Notes: generated by a model from the letters alone, not told the origin. DNA of 23,808 bases from JAWVEV01 sp033856535 (GCA_033856535.1 JAWVEV010000093.1:1-23808), one strand, 5' to 3'. Positions 1 to 6,709 are shown, numbered from the stretch's first letter. Numbers and translations: made by a program.

Positions 1-1
1 C

Positions 2-709
2 GCCGAGCTCGCCGAGACCGGCGTCGGCAGCCTCGCGGTGGCCTGCGACGTGACCGAGCCGGAGCAGGTGGACGCCCTCGTGGACCAGGCGGTCGATCGA
101 TTCGGCCGCGTGCACGTGATGGTCGCCAACGCCGGTGCGGTGCCCGAGGGCTTCTCGATGCCCGAGCGCGTGCCGCCGGCGCTGTTCGAGCAGTCGGTGC
201 GGGTGAACCTGCTGGGCACCTGGTTCACGTGCCAGTCCGCCGGGCGCCACATGCTCGCCGCCGGCGGCGGCAGCATCATCCTCAACTCGTCGGTGACCGG
301 CCTCGCCGGGGTGCCCTACTTCCCGCCGGCCTACCAGGCCAGCAAGGCCGCCCTGATCAACATGACCCAGAGCCTCGCCGCCAGCTGGGCCGACCGCGGC
401 GTGCGGGTGAACGGGATCGCGCCCGGCTGGTTCCCGAGCGAGCTGACCGACGCGGTGCTGGCCGCGCCGATCTGGCGCGCGCGGATCGAGGCCCAGGCGC
501 CGATGCGCCGGACCGGCGACCCGCAGGAGCTGGTGGGCCCCCTGCTGCTCCTCGCGTCGGACGCCTCCAGCTACATGACCGGCCAGATGCTCTCGGTGGA
601 CGGCGGCACCTCGGCCAGCATCGGCTTCGCGCCCTACGACGACGAGCTGTTCGGGCTCCACACGGCCGTCATGCCCCACGGCCTGGGGGAGCGGGTGCTC
701 CCCGTCTAA
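2..709 (+). CDS. Short-chain dehydrogenase/reductase (SDR), 5'-truncated
   Basis: Classical SDR oxidoreductase, a Rossmann-fold NAD(P)-dependent enzyme acting on a hydroxyl or carbonyl substrate that I cannot name. The frame is open to the window edge, so the N-terminal TGxxxGIG nucleotide-binding motif is outside the window. Visible landmarks in order are the acidic ACDVTEP loop after beta-3, the VANAG form of the NNAG motif, a catalytic Ser in ILNSSVTG, the catalytic YxxxK as YQASK, and the C-terminal MTGQMLSVDGGTS typical of the family. About 235 residues are present, so only a short N-terminal piece is missing. The stop (TAA 707-709) overlaps the 3' end of the convergent TetR gene by 4 bp. 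Family assignment is firm; substrate is unknown. Confidence 0.93.
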   Translation, partial: AELAETGVGSLAVACDVTEPEQVDALVDQAVDRFGRVHVMVANAGAVPEGFSMPERVPPALFEQSVRVNLLGTWFTCQSAGRHMLAAGGGSIILNSSVTGLAGVPYFPPAYQASKAALINMTQSLAASWADRGVRVNGIAPGWFPSELTDAVLAAPIWRARIEAQAPMRRTGDPQELVGPLLLLASDASSYMTGQMLSVDGGTSASIGFAPYDDELFGLHTAVMPHGLGERVLPV

Positions 710-1338
710 TCCGAGGCGATCCGGCCCGCCAGGCCGTCGAGCAGCAGGTCGAGCCCGAACAGGAAGAGCTCGTCCGGCGGCTCGGCGGCCAGGCCGTCCA
801 GCAGGCCGGCGAGGAGCGGATAGCCCTCGCCGGCGAGGTCCGCGCCCTCGGGCGGGGGCTCGGGGGCGCCGGCCGACTCGGCCAGCGCGAAGCCGATCAC
901 CCAGCGGCTCACCGCCCGCAGCGCGGCGGCCGCGTCATCCGGCGTGAAGCCGGAATCGACCAGGATGCCCAGGCCCTCCTCGGCCAGCCCCCGCGCCGCC
1001 AGGTAGCCCGAGGCGGGCCGGCGCGCCAGCAGCGGGAAGGCGTGGGGATGCTCCCGGGCGACGGCGCGGAAGCGCAGCGCGAAGCCGCGCAGCACGCCGC
1101 GCCAGCCGCCCGGCTCCGGGCCCTCCACGGCCAGGCCCTCCTGGAGCAGGTCGACCACCCCGTCCCAGAGGTCGTCCTTGCCGCGCACGTGGCGGTAGAG
1201 CGACATCGCCTTGACGCCGAGCTCGGCCCCCAGCGCGCGCATCGTGCAGGCCTCGAGCCCGCGCGCGTCGATCAGCCGCAGGGCGGCCTCGACGATGCGC
1301 CGGCGCGAGAGCGGGAGGCGGTCGCGCGGCACGGGCAC
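706..1338 (-). CDS. TetR/AcrR-family transcriptional regulator
   Basis: About 210-residue one-component repressor-type protein. The N-terminal helix-turn-helix domain (roughly residues 5-60) runs from SRRRIVEAALRLID through the recognition segment MRALGAELGVKAMSLYRHV, followed by KDDLWDGVVDLL, the usual end of a TetR DNA-binding domain. The C-terminal ligand and dimerisation domain resembles the tetracycline-repressor C-terminal type and ends in GLDLLLDGLAGRIASD. I chose the GTG at 1338 because a -10-like TACGCT lies 6 nt upstream on the minus strand (leaderless-type start); a second GTG at 1332 is possible. It is divergent from the FtsH-type protease and convergent with the SDR; either could be its target, but no clear operator was found. 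Ligand unknown. Confidence 0.9.
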   Translation of the reverse strand: MPVPRDRLPLSRRRIVEAALRLIDARGLEACTMRALGAELGVKAMSLYRHVRGKDDLWDGVVDLLQEGLAVEGPEPGGWRGVLRGFALRFRAVAREHPHAFPLLARRPASGYLAARGLAEEGLGILVDSGFTPDDAAAALRAVSRWVIGFALAESAGAPEPPPEGADLAGEGYPLLAGLLDGLAAEPPDELFLFGLDLLLDGLAGRIASD

Positions 1339-1344
1339 GGCCCG

Positions 1345-1350
1345 AGCGTA
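1345..1350 (-). promoter_or_regulatory. -10-like hexamer of the TetR gene
   Basis: On the minus strand this reads TACGCT and ends 6 nt before the GTG at 1338. No Shine-Dalgarno sequence or convincing -35 box is visible. The position fits a leaderless transcript starting at or near the start codon, as at several other genes here. Confidence 0.45.
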
Positions 1351-1521
1351 CCCGCCGCGGCGTGCCGGCCGGGGGGCGGCGCCGGTCGGGGCGGCGGGAG
1401 GGTCGGGTCGATCGGCCCCCCGATCCGGGTGGGGCCCGGCCCGGCCGAGAGAGGGTGGTGGACCCGCGGCGGGTGGTCTTGAATTGCCTGCAACGAGACG
1501 GAGCTCGAAGGGGACTTTCGG

Positions 1522-3360
1522 ATGACAAGGAATCGTCACCGGCGCCTCACCCGGAACATCACGGGGGTGCTGTCCGCGCTTGCCCTGTTCCTCATCCCTG
1601 TCGGGGCCGGGGCCGGCGCGGCGGCGCCCGAGGCCGCCCCGATCCCGCTCTCGCGCGCGCTCGATCTGCTCACCTCGGGCGGCGTCGACTCGGCGCGCAT
1701 CCTGGAGCGCGGGGTCACCGACACCCTGCTGCTGCGCGACGGCGACCGGCGGATGACGACCCCGCTGCCGGCCGAGCTGAGCGACGCGGCCGTCGGGGCC
1801 GCGCGGGCCGGCGACGTGCCGCTGATCGTCCAGCTGCCGCCGGCGCCCAAGGCGCCGCCCCCGACCCTCACCGACGGCGGGGGGTTCGACATCGGCGGCT
1901 TCCTGCAGGAGTGGGGCCCCATGATGCTGCTGGCCTGCCTCGTGGTGGTCGCCGGGCTGGCCGTCCGCTCGGTGAGCGGCGCCCGCTTCAAGAGCCAGGT
2001 GCGGCAGTCGACCTCGACGACCCGCTTCACCGAGGTCGCCGGCATCGACGAGATCCGCGATGAGGTGGCCGAGATCACCGACGTGCTGCGCAATCCGGCG
2101 CGCTACGAGGCGGTCGGCGCCGCGCTGCCGAAGGGCGTGATCCTGCACGGGCCCCCCGGCACCGGCAAGACGCTGCTCGCGCGGGCGGTCGCCGGCGAGG
2201 CCGGCGTCCCCTTCTTCTCGGTCTCGGCGTCCGAGTTCGTGGAGGTCTACTCCGGGCTGGGCTCCAAGCGGGTCCGCGCGCTCTTCGCCGCCGCCCGCAA
2301 GGCCGCCCCCGCCGTGGTCTACATCGACGAGATCGACGCGGTCGGCGGTCGGCGCACCGGCCACGCGTCCAGCGGCGAGCGCGAGCAGACGCTCGACCAG
2401 CTCCTCGCCGAGATGGACGGCTTCGCCATCGACCCGGCCCGGCCGGTGGTCGTGCTGGCGTCCACCAACCGGCTGGCCGACCTCGACCCGGCGCTGGTGC
2501 GCTCGGGCCGCTTCGACCGCAAGATCGCCGTCGGCCTCCCCGGGCGCGCCGCCCGCGAGGAGATCCTGGACGTCCACCTGCGCCACCGCCCGCTGGCCAC
2601 GGGCGCGAACGCGGCCGAGGTCGCGGCGTTCACGGCCGGCATGGCCGGCGCCGACCTGGCGGCCCTCTGCAACGAGGCCTCCTTCGAGGCCGCCCGCGCG
2701 GGGGCGTCCAGCCTCAACATGGCCCATTTCCGCAAGGCCCTGATGCGGCTGGCGGCCGGGCCCGAGCGCCGCGGCCGCCTGATGTCCGACGACGAGCTGC
2801 GCCTGGTCGCCTACCACGAGATCGGCCATGCCCTGGTGGGGCACCTCTCACCCCTCTGCGACCCGGTGGAGCGGGTGACGGTGATCCCGCAGGGCCAGGC
2901 GCTCGGCGTCACGATCTCGCTGCCGACCGAGGACCGGATGCTCGCGACCCGCGGGGAGTGCGTCGCCCGGCTGGCGATGATGATGGCCGGCCGCGCCGCC
3001 GAGGAGCTGGTCTTCGGGGAGTTCACCTCGGGCGCCGCCGACGACCTGCAGCGCGCCGCCACCCTGGCCCGCCGGATGGTCGAGCAGCTGGGGATGGCCG
3101 CGGCCACCACCTCCGAGAGCCTCAAGACCGCCCTGCCCGGCGCGACCGGCAGCGCCGCCGCCGAGCGGGTCGAGGAGGCTGCCCGCACCCTGGTGGAGGA
3201 CGGCCGCCGGCGCGCCGCCGAGGTGCTGGAGGCCCACATAGGCCTGCTGCACGAGGCCGCCGCCCGCCTGATCGAGGCCGAGGCCCTGGAGCGCGACGAC
3301 CTGCTGGACCTCTTCGGCCCGCGGCCGGTGAGCCGCCGGATCGCCCCGCTCGCCGACTGA
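1522..3360 (+). CDS. FtsH-family ATP-dependent zinc metalloprotease, divergent
   Basis: Membrane-anchored AAA+ protease of 612 residues, the usual FtsH length. Order: basic N-terminus; TM1 about 13-32; an extracytoplasmic domain about 40-108 similar to FtsH_ext (IPLSRALDLL, MTTPLP); TM2 about 132-150; AAA domain with Walker A GPPGTGKT 210-217, Walker B VVYIDEID 265-272 and second-region-of-homology RSGRFDR 327-333; and a zinc protease domain with HEIGH 432-436 and likely third ligand D508 in SGAADDLQ. Family members degrade misfolded and regulatory membrane or cytosolic proteins. Departures from the usual FtsH consensus: HEIGH for HEAGH, pore loop VYSGLG for MFVGVG, and RSGRFDR for RPGRFDR. 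All catalytic residues remain. The ATG has a good ribosome site (AAGGGG, 1508-1513). It may be a second FtsH paralogue, so I give no gene symbol. Confidence 0.93.
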   Translation: MTRNRHRRLTRNITGVLSALALFLIPVGAGAGAAAPEAAPIPLSRALDLLTSGGVDSARILERGVTDTLLLRDGDRRMTTPLPAELSDAAVGAARAGDVPLIVQLPPAPKAPPPTLTDGGGFDIGGFLQEWGPMMLLACLVVVAGLAVRSVSGARFKSQVRQSTSTTRFTEVAGIDEIRDEVAEITDVLRNPARYEAVGAALPKGVILHGPPGTGKTLLARAVAGEAGVPFFSVSASEFVEVYSGLGSKRVRALFAAARKAAPAVVYIDEIDAVGGRRTGHASSGEREQTLDQLLAEMDGFAIDPARPVVVLASTNRLADLDPALVRSGRFDRKIAVGLPGRAAREEILDVHLRHRPLATGANAAEVAAFTAGMAGADLAALCNEASFEAARAGASSLNMAHFRKALMRLAAGPERRGRLMSDDELRLVAYHEIGHALVGHLSPLCDPVERVTVIPQGQALGVTISLPTEDRMLATRGECVARLAMMMAGRAAEELVFGEFTSGAADDLQRAATLARRMVEQLGMAAATTSESLKTALPGATGSAAAERVEEAARTLVEDGRRRAAEVLEAHIGLLHEAAARLIEAEALERDDLLDLFGPRPVSRRIAPLAD

Positions 3361-3366
3361 GCTCGA

Positions 3367-3386
3367 GAGGGCCCGGACCGGGTCTC
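3367..3386 (+). terminator. Possible terminator hairpin after the FtsH-type gene
   Basis: GAGGGCCCGG and CCGGGTCTC can pair around one central A with a single bulged base and one G-T wobble, starting 7 nt after the stop codon. There is no T-run, so intrinsic termination is uncertain. Confidence 0.3.
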
Positions 3387-3507
3387 CACGTTGCCGCTGC
3401 CGGCAGCCGACCGGGACGCCGGGCCTGTCGACCCTGACCACGCTCATCGACGGCGCCAGCTCCGACTCGCGCCGCGGGCCCCTCGGCGAGGGCGCCCGCA
3501 TCGATCG

Positions 3508-3525
3508 CCGTGCTGATCAGCACGG
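3508..3525. repeat. 18-bp perfect palindrome
   Basis: CCGTGCTGATCAGCACGG is its own reverse complement, with no spacer. It lies in the gene-free region. It could be an operator for a dimeric regulator or part of a terminator; no regulator gene adjoins it. Confidence 0.6.
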
Positions 3526-3643
3526 AGACGGGCGGATGTCGGCGCGGTCGTGACGGCCTCGCGCCGGAGATCGCAGCGCGCCGGCCCGGAGACGTGCCGG
3601 CTTTCGATCGCCTCTGGGTCGATTTCCCTCGGGATACGGAGCC

Positions 3644-3674
3644 CCCCGCGGGAGCGGGCTGCTCCACCGCGGGG
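3644..3674. repeat. Strong hairpin: 12-bp stem, 5-nt loop
   Basis: CCCCGCGG (3644-3651) pairs with CCGCGGGG (3667-3674), and GAGC (3652-3655) pairs with GCTC (3661-3664). The loop is GGGCT, and there is a 2-nt bulge (CA) on the 3' side. Very stable as RNA from either strand, so it may act as a bidirectional terminator or as part of a structured RNA. Confidence 0.5.
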
Positions 3675-3690
3675 CCGTCCGCGCCCGGAC

Positions 3691-3737
3691 CGGCCATTTG
3701 GCCGACGGATCGGTCGATTGACCAATCGAGGGCTCGA
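3691..3737. repeat. Cluster of short palindromes, mostly 10 bp apart
   Basis: Overlapping inverted repeats, all exact: CGGCCA-TT-TGGCCG (3691-3704), CCGA-N4-TCGG (3702-3713), GGTC-N4-GACC (3712-3723), TCGATTG-AC-CAATCGA (3714-3729) and TCGAG-GG-CTCGA (3726-3737). Centres fall at 3697.5, 3707.5, 3717.5, 3721.5 and 3731.5. The stretch is locally richer in A and T than its surroundings. Confidence 0.55.
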
Positions 3738-3814
3738 CTGGCCGCTGAGGGCGCGGCCGACTGGCCATGGCCCGTCACTGGTCCCCGGTCCCAGCCCAGC
3801 CGCCCGCGCCCGGC

Positions 3815-4228
3815 TCAGGCCCCCCGGCGGGGGTCGCGGCGGGCGCCGCGGAGCGACTCGATCTGCCGGCGGTCGCGCTTGCTCGGGCGGCCGGGGAGGT
3901 CGGCGCCCAGCGGGGGCGCCGCGCGGCGCTCCGACGCCCGGCGCTCGCGCAGCTCGCGGCTCTCGGGGGTCTCCTCGTAGAGCAGTTGCGCCTCGGACGC
4001 CGGCCGGCGGTGCTCGTTCACGCCCAGCACGTCCACGGTCCAGGTCGTCTGGCCCGAGGTGATCGTCAGCCGGTCGCCGGCGCGCACGTCCTTCGCCGGC
4101 TTGGCGGGCGCATCGCCGATCCGGACCTTGCCGCCCTGAATCGCCTCCACCGCCAGCCGGCGGGTCTTGAAGAAGCGGGCCGCCCAGAGCCACTTGTCCA
4201 GGCGGACGCGGTCGGGGCCCTCGGCCAC
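3815..4228 (-). CDS. S4-domain RNA-binding protein, HslR (Hsp15)-like
   Basis: About 137-residue protein resembling heat-shock protein 15, which in Escherichia coli binds stalled 50S subunits carrying nascent chains. An S4 fold spans roughly residues 7-62, opening with VRLDKWLWAARFFKTRRLA and ending KDVRAGDRLTI. A charged C-terminal tail contains GRPSKRDRRQIE, characteristic of the HslR group. Length matches the family (about 130). The GTG at 4228 lies 5 nt after the stop of the VOC gene, so it is probably translated by coupling within the marR-VOC-hslR unit; the ribosome site is weak. The upstream frame continues only as a shadow of the VOC gene. Family assignment firm; precise role in this organism inferred. 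Confidence 0.88.
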   Translation of the reverse strand: MAEGPDRVRLDKWLWAARFFKTRRLAVEAIQGGKVRIGDAPAKPAKDVRAGDRLTITSGQTTWTVDVLGVNEHRRPASEAQLLYEETPESRELRERRASERRAAPPLGADLPGRPSKRDRRQIESLRGARRDPRRGA

Positions 4229-4233
4229 CGGCG

Positions 4234-4977
4234 TCAGCCCACGGAGATGACGCTGAAGAACGCGCCCTGGGGGTCGCGCAGGGCGGCGTAGCGCCCGTAG
4301 GGCGAATCGGCCGGGCCGGCGATCACCTCGGCGCCCAGGCGCCGCGCGGTCGACACGGCGTCGTCGGTGTCGGCGACGCCGAAGACCGGCGTCCAGACCG
4401 GCCGGCTCCCCGGCGGCTCCTCGAGCGCCCCGCCCACCGGGACGCCGTCCACCGCGAAGGTCGCATAGCGCACCCCGCCGGCGTCGAGCGGCTCCCACAC
4501 GTGGCCGAAGACCTCGGCGTAGAACGGCTGCACCGCGTCGAGATCGGGCGTCGAGAGCTCGGTCCAGACCATCGTCCCCGGCTCGGCGGCCAGCGTCGCG
4601 CCGCCGTGGTCGCCGGCCTGCCACAGGCCGAAGACGGCGCCGACGGGGTCCTCCGCCCAGGCCGTCCGGCCCTGGGTGTGGACGTCCCGCGGCCCGAAGA
4701 CCATCCGCCCGCCGTTGGCGACGACCCGCGCCGCGACCGCGTCGGCGTCGTCGACCGCCAGGTAGGGCGTCCAGGCCGTCGCCATCCTCTCGGGCGCCGG
4801 CTCGACGTTGATCCCGGCCACCGCGTGCCCGCGCACGCGGCAGAAGCAGTAGCCGCCCCCGTCGTCGAGCTCCCAGCCGAGCAGCTCCCGGTAGAACGCC
4901 ATCGCGGCCGGAGGGTCTCCGGCGACGAGGTCGACCCAGCTCGGGGCGCCCTCGGCGTAGCCGGACACCTCGGGCAT
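4234..4977 (-). CDS. Two-domain VOC-family protein, 27-kDa antigen/CFP30B type
   Basis: 247-residue protein of two tandem vicinal-oxygen-chelate (glyoxalase/bleomycin-resistance fold) domains. The first spans about residues 10-118 (PSWVDLVAGDPPAAMAFYRELLGW ... DPVGAVFGLWQAG) and the second about 128-246 (MVWTELSTPDLDAVQPFYAEVFG ... DPQGAFFSVISVG). Arrangement and motifs match the mycobacterial 27-kDa antigen CFP30B (Rv0577) as I remember it; related proteins are linked to methylglyoxal or electrophile handling, but the substrate is not evident. The ATG overlaps the MarR stop by 1 nt (TGATG), indicating translational coupling and shared control by that regulator. Confidence 0.92.
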   Translation of the reverse strand: MPEVSGYAEGAPSWVDLVAGDPPAAMAFYRELLGWELDDGGGYCFCRVRGHAVAGINVEPAPERMATAWTPYLAVDDADAVAARVVANGGRMVFGPRDVHTQGRTAWAEDPVGAVFGLWQAGDHGGATLAAEPGTMVWTELSTPDLDAVQPFYAEVFGHVWEPLDAGGVRYATFAVDGVPVGGALEEPPGSRPVWTPVFGVADTDDAVSTARRLGAEVIAGPADSPYGRYAALRDPQGAFFSVISVG

Positions 4978-5495
4978 CAGGTCCCCTTGGCGGCCGCGAC
5001 GCCGTCGGCGGCGTTCAGCGCCGGGCAGGCCGGGCCCTCGTCGCCGCCGGCGCCGGGCAGGCGGCCCAGCAGCTCGCAGAGCGCCGACAGCTCCTGCGGC
5101 GAGAACCGCTCGCCGAAGAGGCCCTCGAGCGCCTCCAGGTGCGTCGACGCCGCGCCCGCGAGCCGCTCCCGCCCCTTGTCCGTGATGTGCGCATAGCTCA
5201 CGCGCGCGTCCGTGGAGCAGGCCTCCTTGCAGACCAGCCCGCAGCCCTGCAGGCCGTCCAGCAGGCGCGTCACCCCGGACGGCGTCAGGCGCAGGGCGGC
5301 GGCCAGATCGACCCGGCGGAGCGACCCGGTGGGCGACTCGGCCAGCCGGCTGAGGGCCTCGAAGTCGGTGACGGTCAGGCCGTGCGACTGCAGCTCCGCG
5401 TTGAAGTCGCGGGTCATGTTCGCGTGGGCGCGCAGCAGCCGCACCCAGGTCCGCGCGGCGTGGTCACCTTGATCACTCAATACTTGACGACTCAA
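4977..5495 (-). CDS. MarR-family winged-helix regulator
   Basis: 172-residue MarR-type regulator. Winged helix at about residues 38-108: helix LTVTDFEALSRLAE, recognition region RVDLAAALRLTPSGVTRLLDGL, and wing DARVSYAHITDKG. Three cysteines in CX3CX3C spacing (C85, C89, C93) precede the wing, with C140 and C157 in the C-terminal part. The first visible start is TTG (5495), which sits inside the palindromic operator; TTG at 5480 is the alternative, and neither has a ribosome site. The gene heads an operon with the VOC and HslR-like genes and is divergent from yceI and the FMN reductase. The operator over the yceI -35 box suggests it represses its neighbours and itself. Ligand or oxidant sensing is inferred. 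Confidence 0.88.
   Translation of the reverse strand: MSRQVLSDQGDHAARTWVRLLRAHANMTRDFNAELQSHGLTVTDFEALSRLAESPTGSLRRVDLAAALRLTPSGVTRLLDGLQGCGLVCKEACSTDARVSYAHITDKGRERLAGAASTHLEALEGLFGERFSPQELSALCELLGRLPGAGGDEGPACPALNAADGVAAAKGT
5469..5495. promoter_or_regulatory. Probable MarR operator: two TTGA-N4-TCAA palindromes
   Basis: TTGATCACTCAA (5469-5480) and TTGACGACTCAA (5484-5495) are nearly identical 12-bp inverted repeats with centres 15 bp apart. An extra ACTCAA half-site lies at 5521-5526. The second palindrome covers the -35 box of the yceI promoter and the first codons of the divergent MarR gene, which suits autorepression. Confidence 0.7.
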
Positions 5496-5511
5496 TTTCA
5501 GCTGCTATCTT
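5484..5511 (+). promoter_or_regulatory. Promoter of yceI and the FMN reductase
   Basis: TTGACG (5484-5489), a 16-nt spacer and TATCTT (5506-5511) match the housekeeping sigma-factor consensus well. The predicted transcript starts near 5518, about 30 nt before the yceI ATG. This is the clearest -35/-10 pair in the window. Confidence 0.65.
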
Positions 5512-5547
5512 TCTTTGCGTACTCAAATTCTACCAGGGAGCGCCGCC

Positions 5548-6111
5548 ATGAGCACCACCACCACCAGTCCGACGACCGAGATCCCCACCGGGACCTGGAC
5601 CAGCGACCGGATCCACTCCACCTTCACCTTCTCGGTGCGGCACATGGTCGTCGCCACCTACCGCGGAGGCTTCCAGGACTTCGACGTCACGCTCGAGACC
5701 GGTGACGGCGGCGAGCCCGTGCTCACCGGCGCCGCTCGAGCCGTCAGCGCGAAGACCCAGGACCCCAACCTCGACGCGCACCTCCAGTCGCCGGACTTCT
5801 TCGACGCCTCACGGTACCCCGAGGTGACCTACCGCTCGACCCGCATCGTGCGGGAGGGCGAGGAGGGCATCAGGATCGAGGGCGAGCTGACCCTCCGCGG
5901 CGTCACGCGCCCGGTCGAGCTGACCGGCTCGATCCTCGGGCCGGCGACGAGCCTGGACGGCTCGCCCAAGCTCGGCTTGGAGCTCGAGGCCCGCATCGAC
6001 CGCCGCGACTTCGGCATCACCTGGAACGCGCCGCTCCCGGGCGGCGGGCTCGTGCTCGGCGACGAGGTCCGCCTGAGCGCCGAGCTGGAGATGGGCGGGG
6101 TCGAGCGATGA
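5548..6111 (+). CDS. YceI-family protein
   Basis: 187-residue YceI/lipocalin-like beta-barrel protein; the family binds isoprenoid-type lipids such as polyprenyl quinones in the structures I know of. Hallmarks: GTWTSDRIHSTFTFSVRHM at the start, FDASRYPEVTYRSTRI, and GELTLRGVTRPVELT near residues 110-125. No signal peptide is visible, so it is probably cytoplasmic. I chose the ATG at 5548 over upstream in-frame starts because AGGGAG (5535-5540) lies 7 nt before it and the promoter places the transcript start at about 5518. It overlaps the FMN reductase by 4 bp (ATGA). Control by the divergent MarR protein is likely. Confidence 0.94.
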   Translation: MSTTTTSPTTEIPTGTWTSDRIHSTFTFSVRHMVVATYRGGFQDFDVTLETGDGGEPVLTGAARAVSAKTQDPNLDAHLQSPDFFDASRYPEVTYRSTRIVREGEEGIRIEGELTLRGVTRPVELTGSILGPATSLDGSPKLGLELEARIDRRDFGITWNAPLPGGGLVLGDEVRLSAELEMGGVER

Positions 6112-6665
6112 GGGTGCTCGGCATCGCCGGAAGCCTCCGGAAGGACTCGAACAACGCGCGGCTGCTGCGTGCGGCGGCCGAGGCGGTGGCGGGCGACGTC
6201 GAGCTCACGATCTACGACGGGCTCAGGGACGTGCCCCCCTACGACGAGGACGACGACGTGGAGCCGGCCCCCGAGGCGGTCGCCCGCTGGCGCGCGGCGA
6301 TCGAGGAGGCCGACGCCATTCTGATCGCCACGCCGGAGTACAACCACTCGATCCCCGGCCAGCTCAAGAACGCGCTCGACTGGGCCTCCCGGCCCTTCCC
6401 GGAGAGCGCGCTCCGCAACAAGCCGGCCGCGGTGATCGGCTCGAGCACCGGCTCCTTCGGGGCGGTCTGGGCGCAGGCGGAGCTGAAGAAGATCCTGGGC
6501 GCGACCGGCTCCCGGGTCGTCCCGGCCGAGCTCGCGGTGGCAAAGGCGGCCGAGAGGTTCGACGCGAACGGCGAGCTGATCGACGAGCGCCTTCGGGAAC
6601 GCCTGCGCGAGGTGGTGCTCGCGCTGGTCGAGGAGGCGGTCCCCGCGGAGGCGGTCGCGGCGTAG
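6108..6665 (+). CDS. NADPH-dependent FMN reductase (flavodoxin fold)
   Basis: 185-residue flavoprotein of the NADPH-dependent FMN/azo/chromate reductase family, which transfers two electrons to quinones, azo dyes or metals. The flavin phosphate loop is GIAGSLRKDSNNARLL (about 5-20); the isoalloxazine-side motif TPEYNHSIPGQLKNALDW is at about 75-92, followed by KPAAVIGSSTGSFG. Length is standard. Its start overlaps the YceI stop as ATGA, so the two are coupled. With a MarR regulator, a VOC protein and a YceI protein close by, a role in quinone or electrophile stress is a reasonable inference. The operon ends in a 32-bp palindrome. Confidence 0.94.
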   Translation: MRVLGIAGSLRKDSNNARLLRAAAEAVAGDVELTIYDGLRDVPPYDEDDDVEPAPEAVARWRAAIEEADAILIATPEYNHSIPGQLKNALDWASRPFPESALRNKPAAVIGSSTGSFGAVWAQAELKKILGATGSRVVPAELAVAKAAERFDANGELIDERLRERLREVVLALVEEAVPAEAVAA

Positions 6666-6672
6666 GACCGCG

Positions 6673-6704
6673 CGAGGGGTGGGGCCGGCCGGCCCCACCC
6701 CTCG
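6673..6704. terminator. Bidirectional terminator-like 32-bp perfect palindrome
   Basis: Starting 8 nt after the FMN reductase stop, a 14-nt arm beginning CGAGGGGTGGGGCC is followed by GGCC and the exact complement of the arm. All 32 bases are self-complementary. It lies just before the end of the convergent small gene. There is no T-run on the plus strand. Confidence 0.65.
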
Positions 6705-6709
6705 GTCGC

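Larger units (their letters stand above)
3361..3814. other. Gene-free convergent intergenic region rich in inverted repeats
   Basis: About 454 bp between the ends of the FtsH-type gene and the minus-strand HslR gene. Reading frames here show no recognisable protein family. Seen directly: a possible bulged hairpin at 3367-3386 just after the protease stop, an 18-bp perfect palindrome at 3508-3525, a strong hairpin at 3644-3674, and a run of short palindromes between 3691 and 3772. Its role may be termination in both directions, a structured RNA or a binding array. Confidence 0.6.

Noticed and set aside
1410..1425. GATCGG-N4-CCGATC as the TetR operator
   Set aside because: A short perfect inverted repeat in a very GC-rich 183-bp gap; nothing ties it to TetR or to a promoter element, so it stays an unsupported guess.
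3444..4193. Possible proteins read in the 3361-3814 gap, on either strand
   Set aside because: Translations are Arg/Pro/Ser-rich, lack ribosome sites and known motifs, and cross the strong hairpins. I cannot exclude a decayed gene, but nothing supports one.
5515..5547. Upstream TTG 5515 as the yceI start
   Set aside because: It precedes or coincides with the predicted transcription start. The ATG at 5548 has a well-placed AGGGAG.
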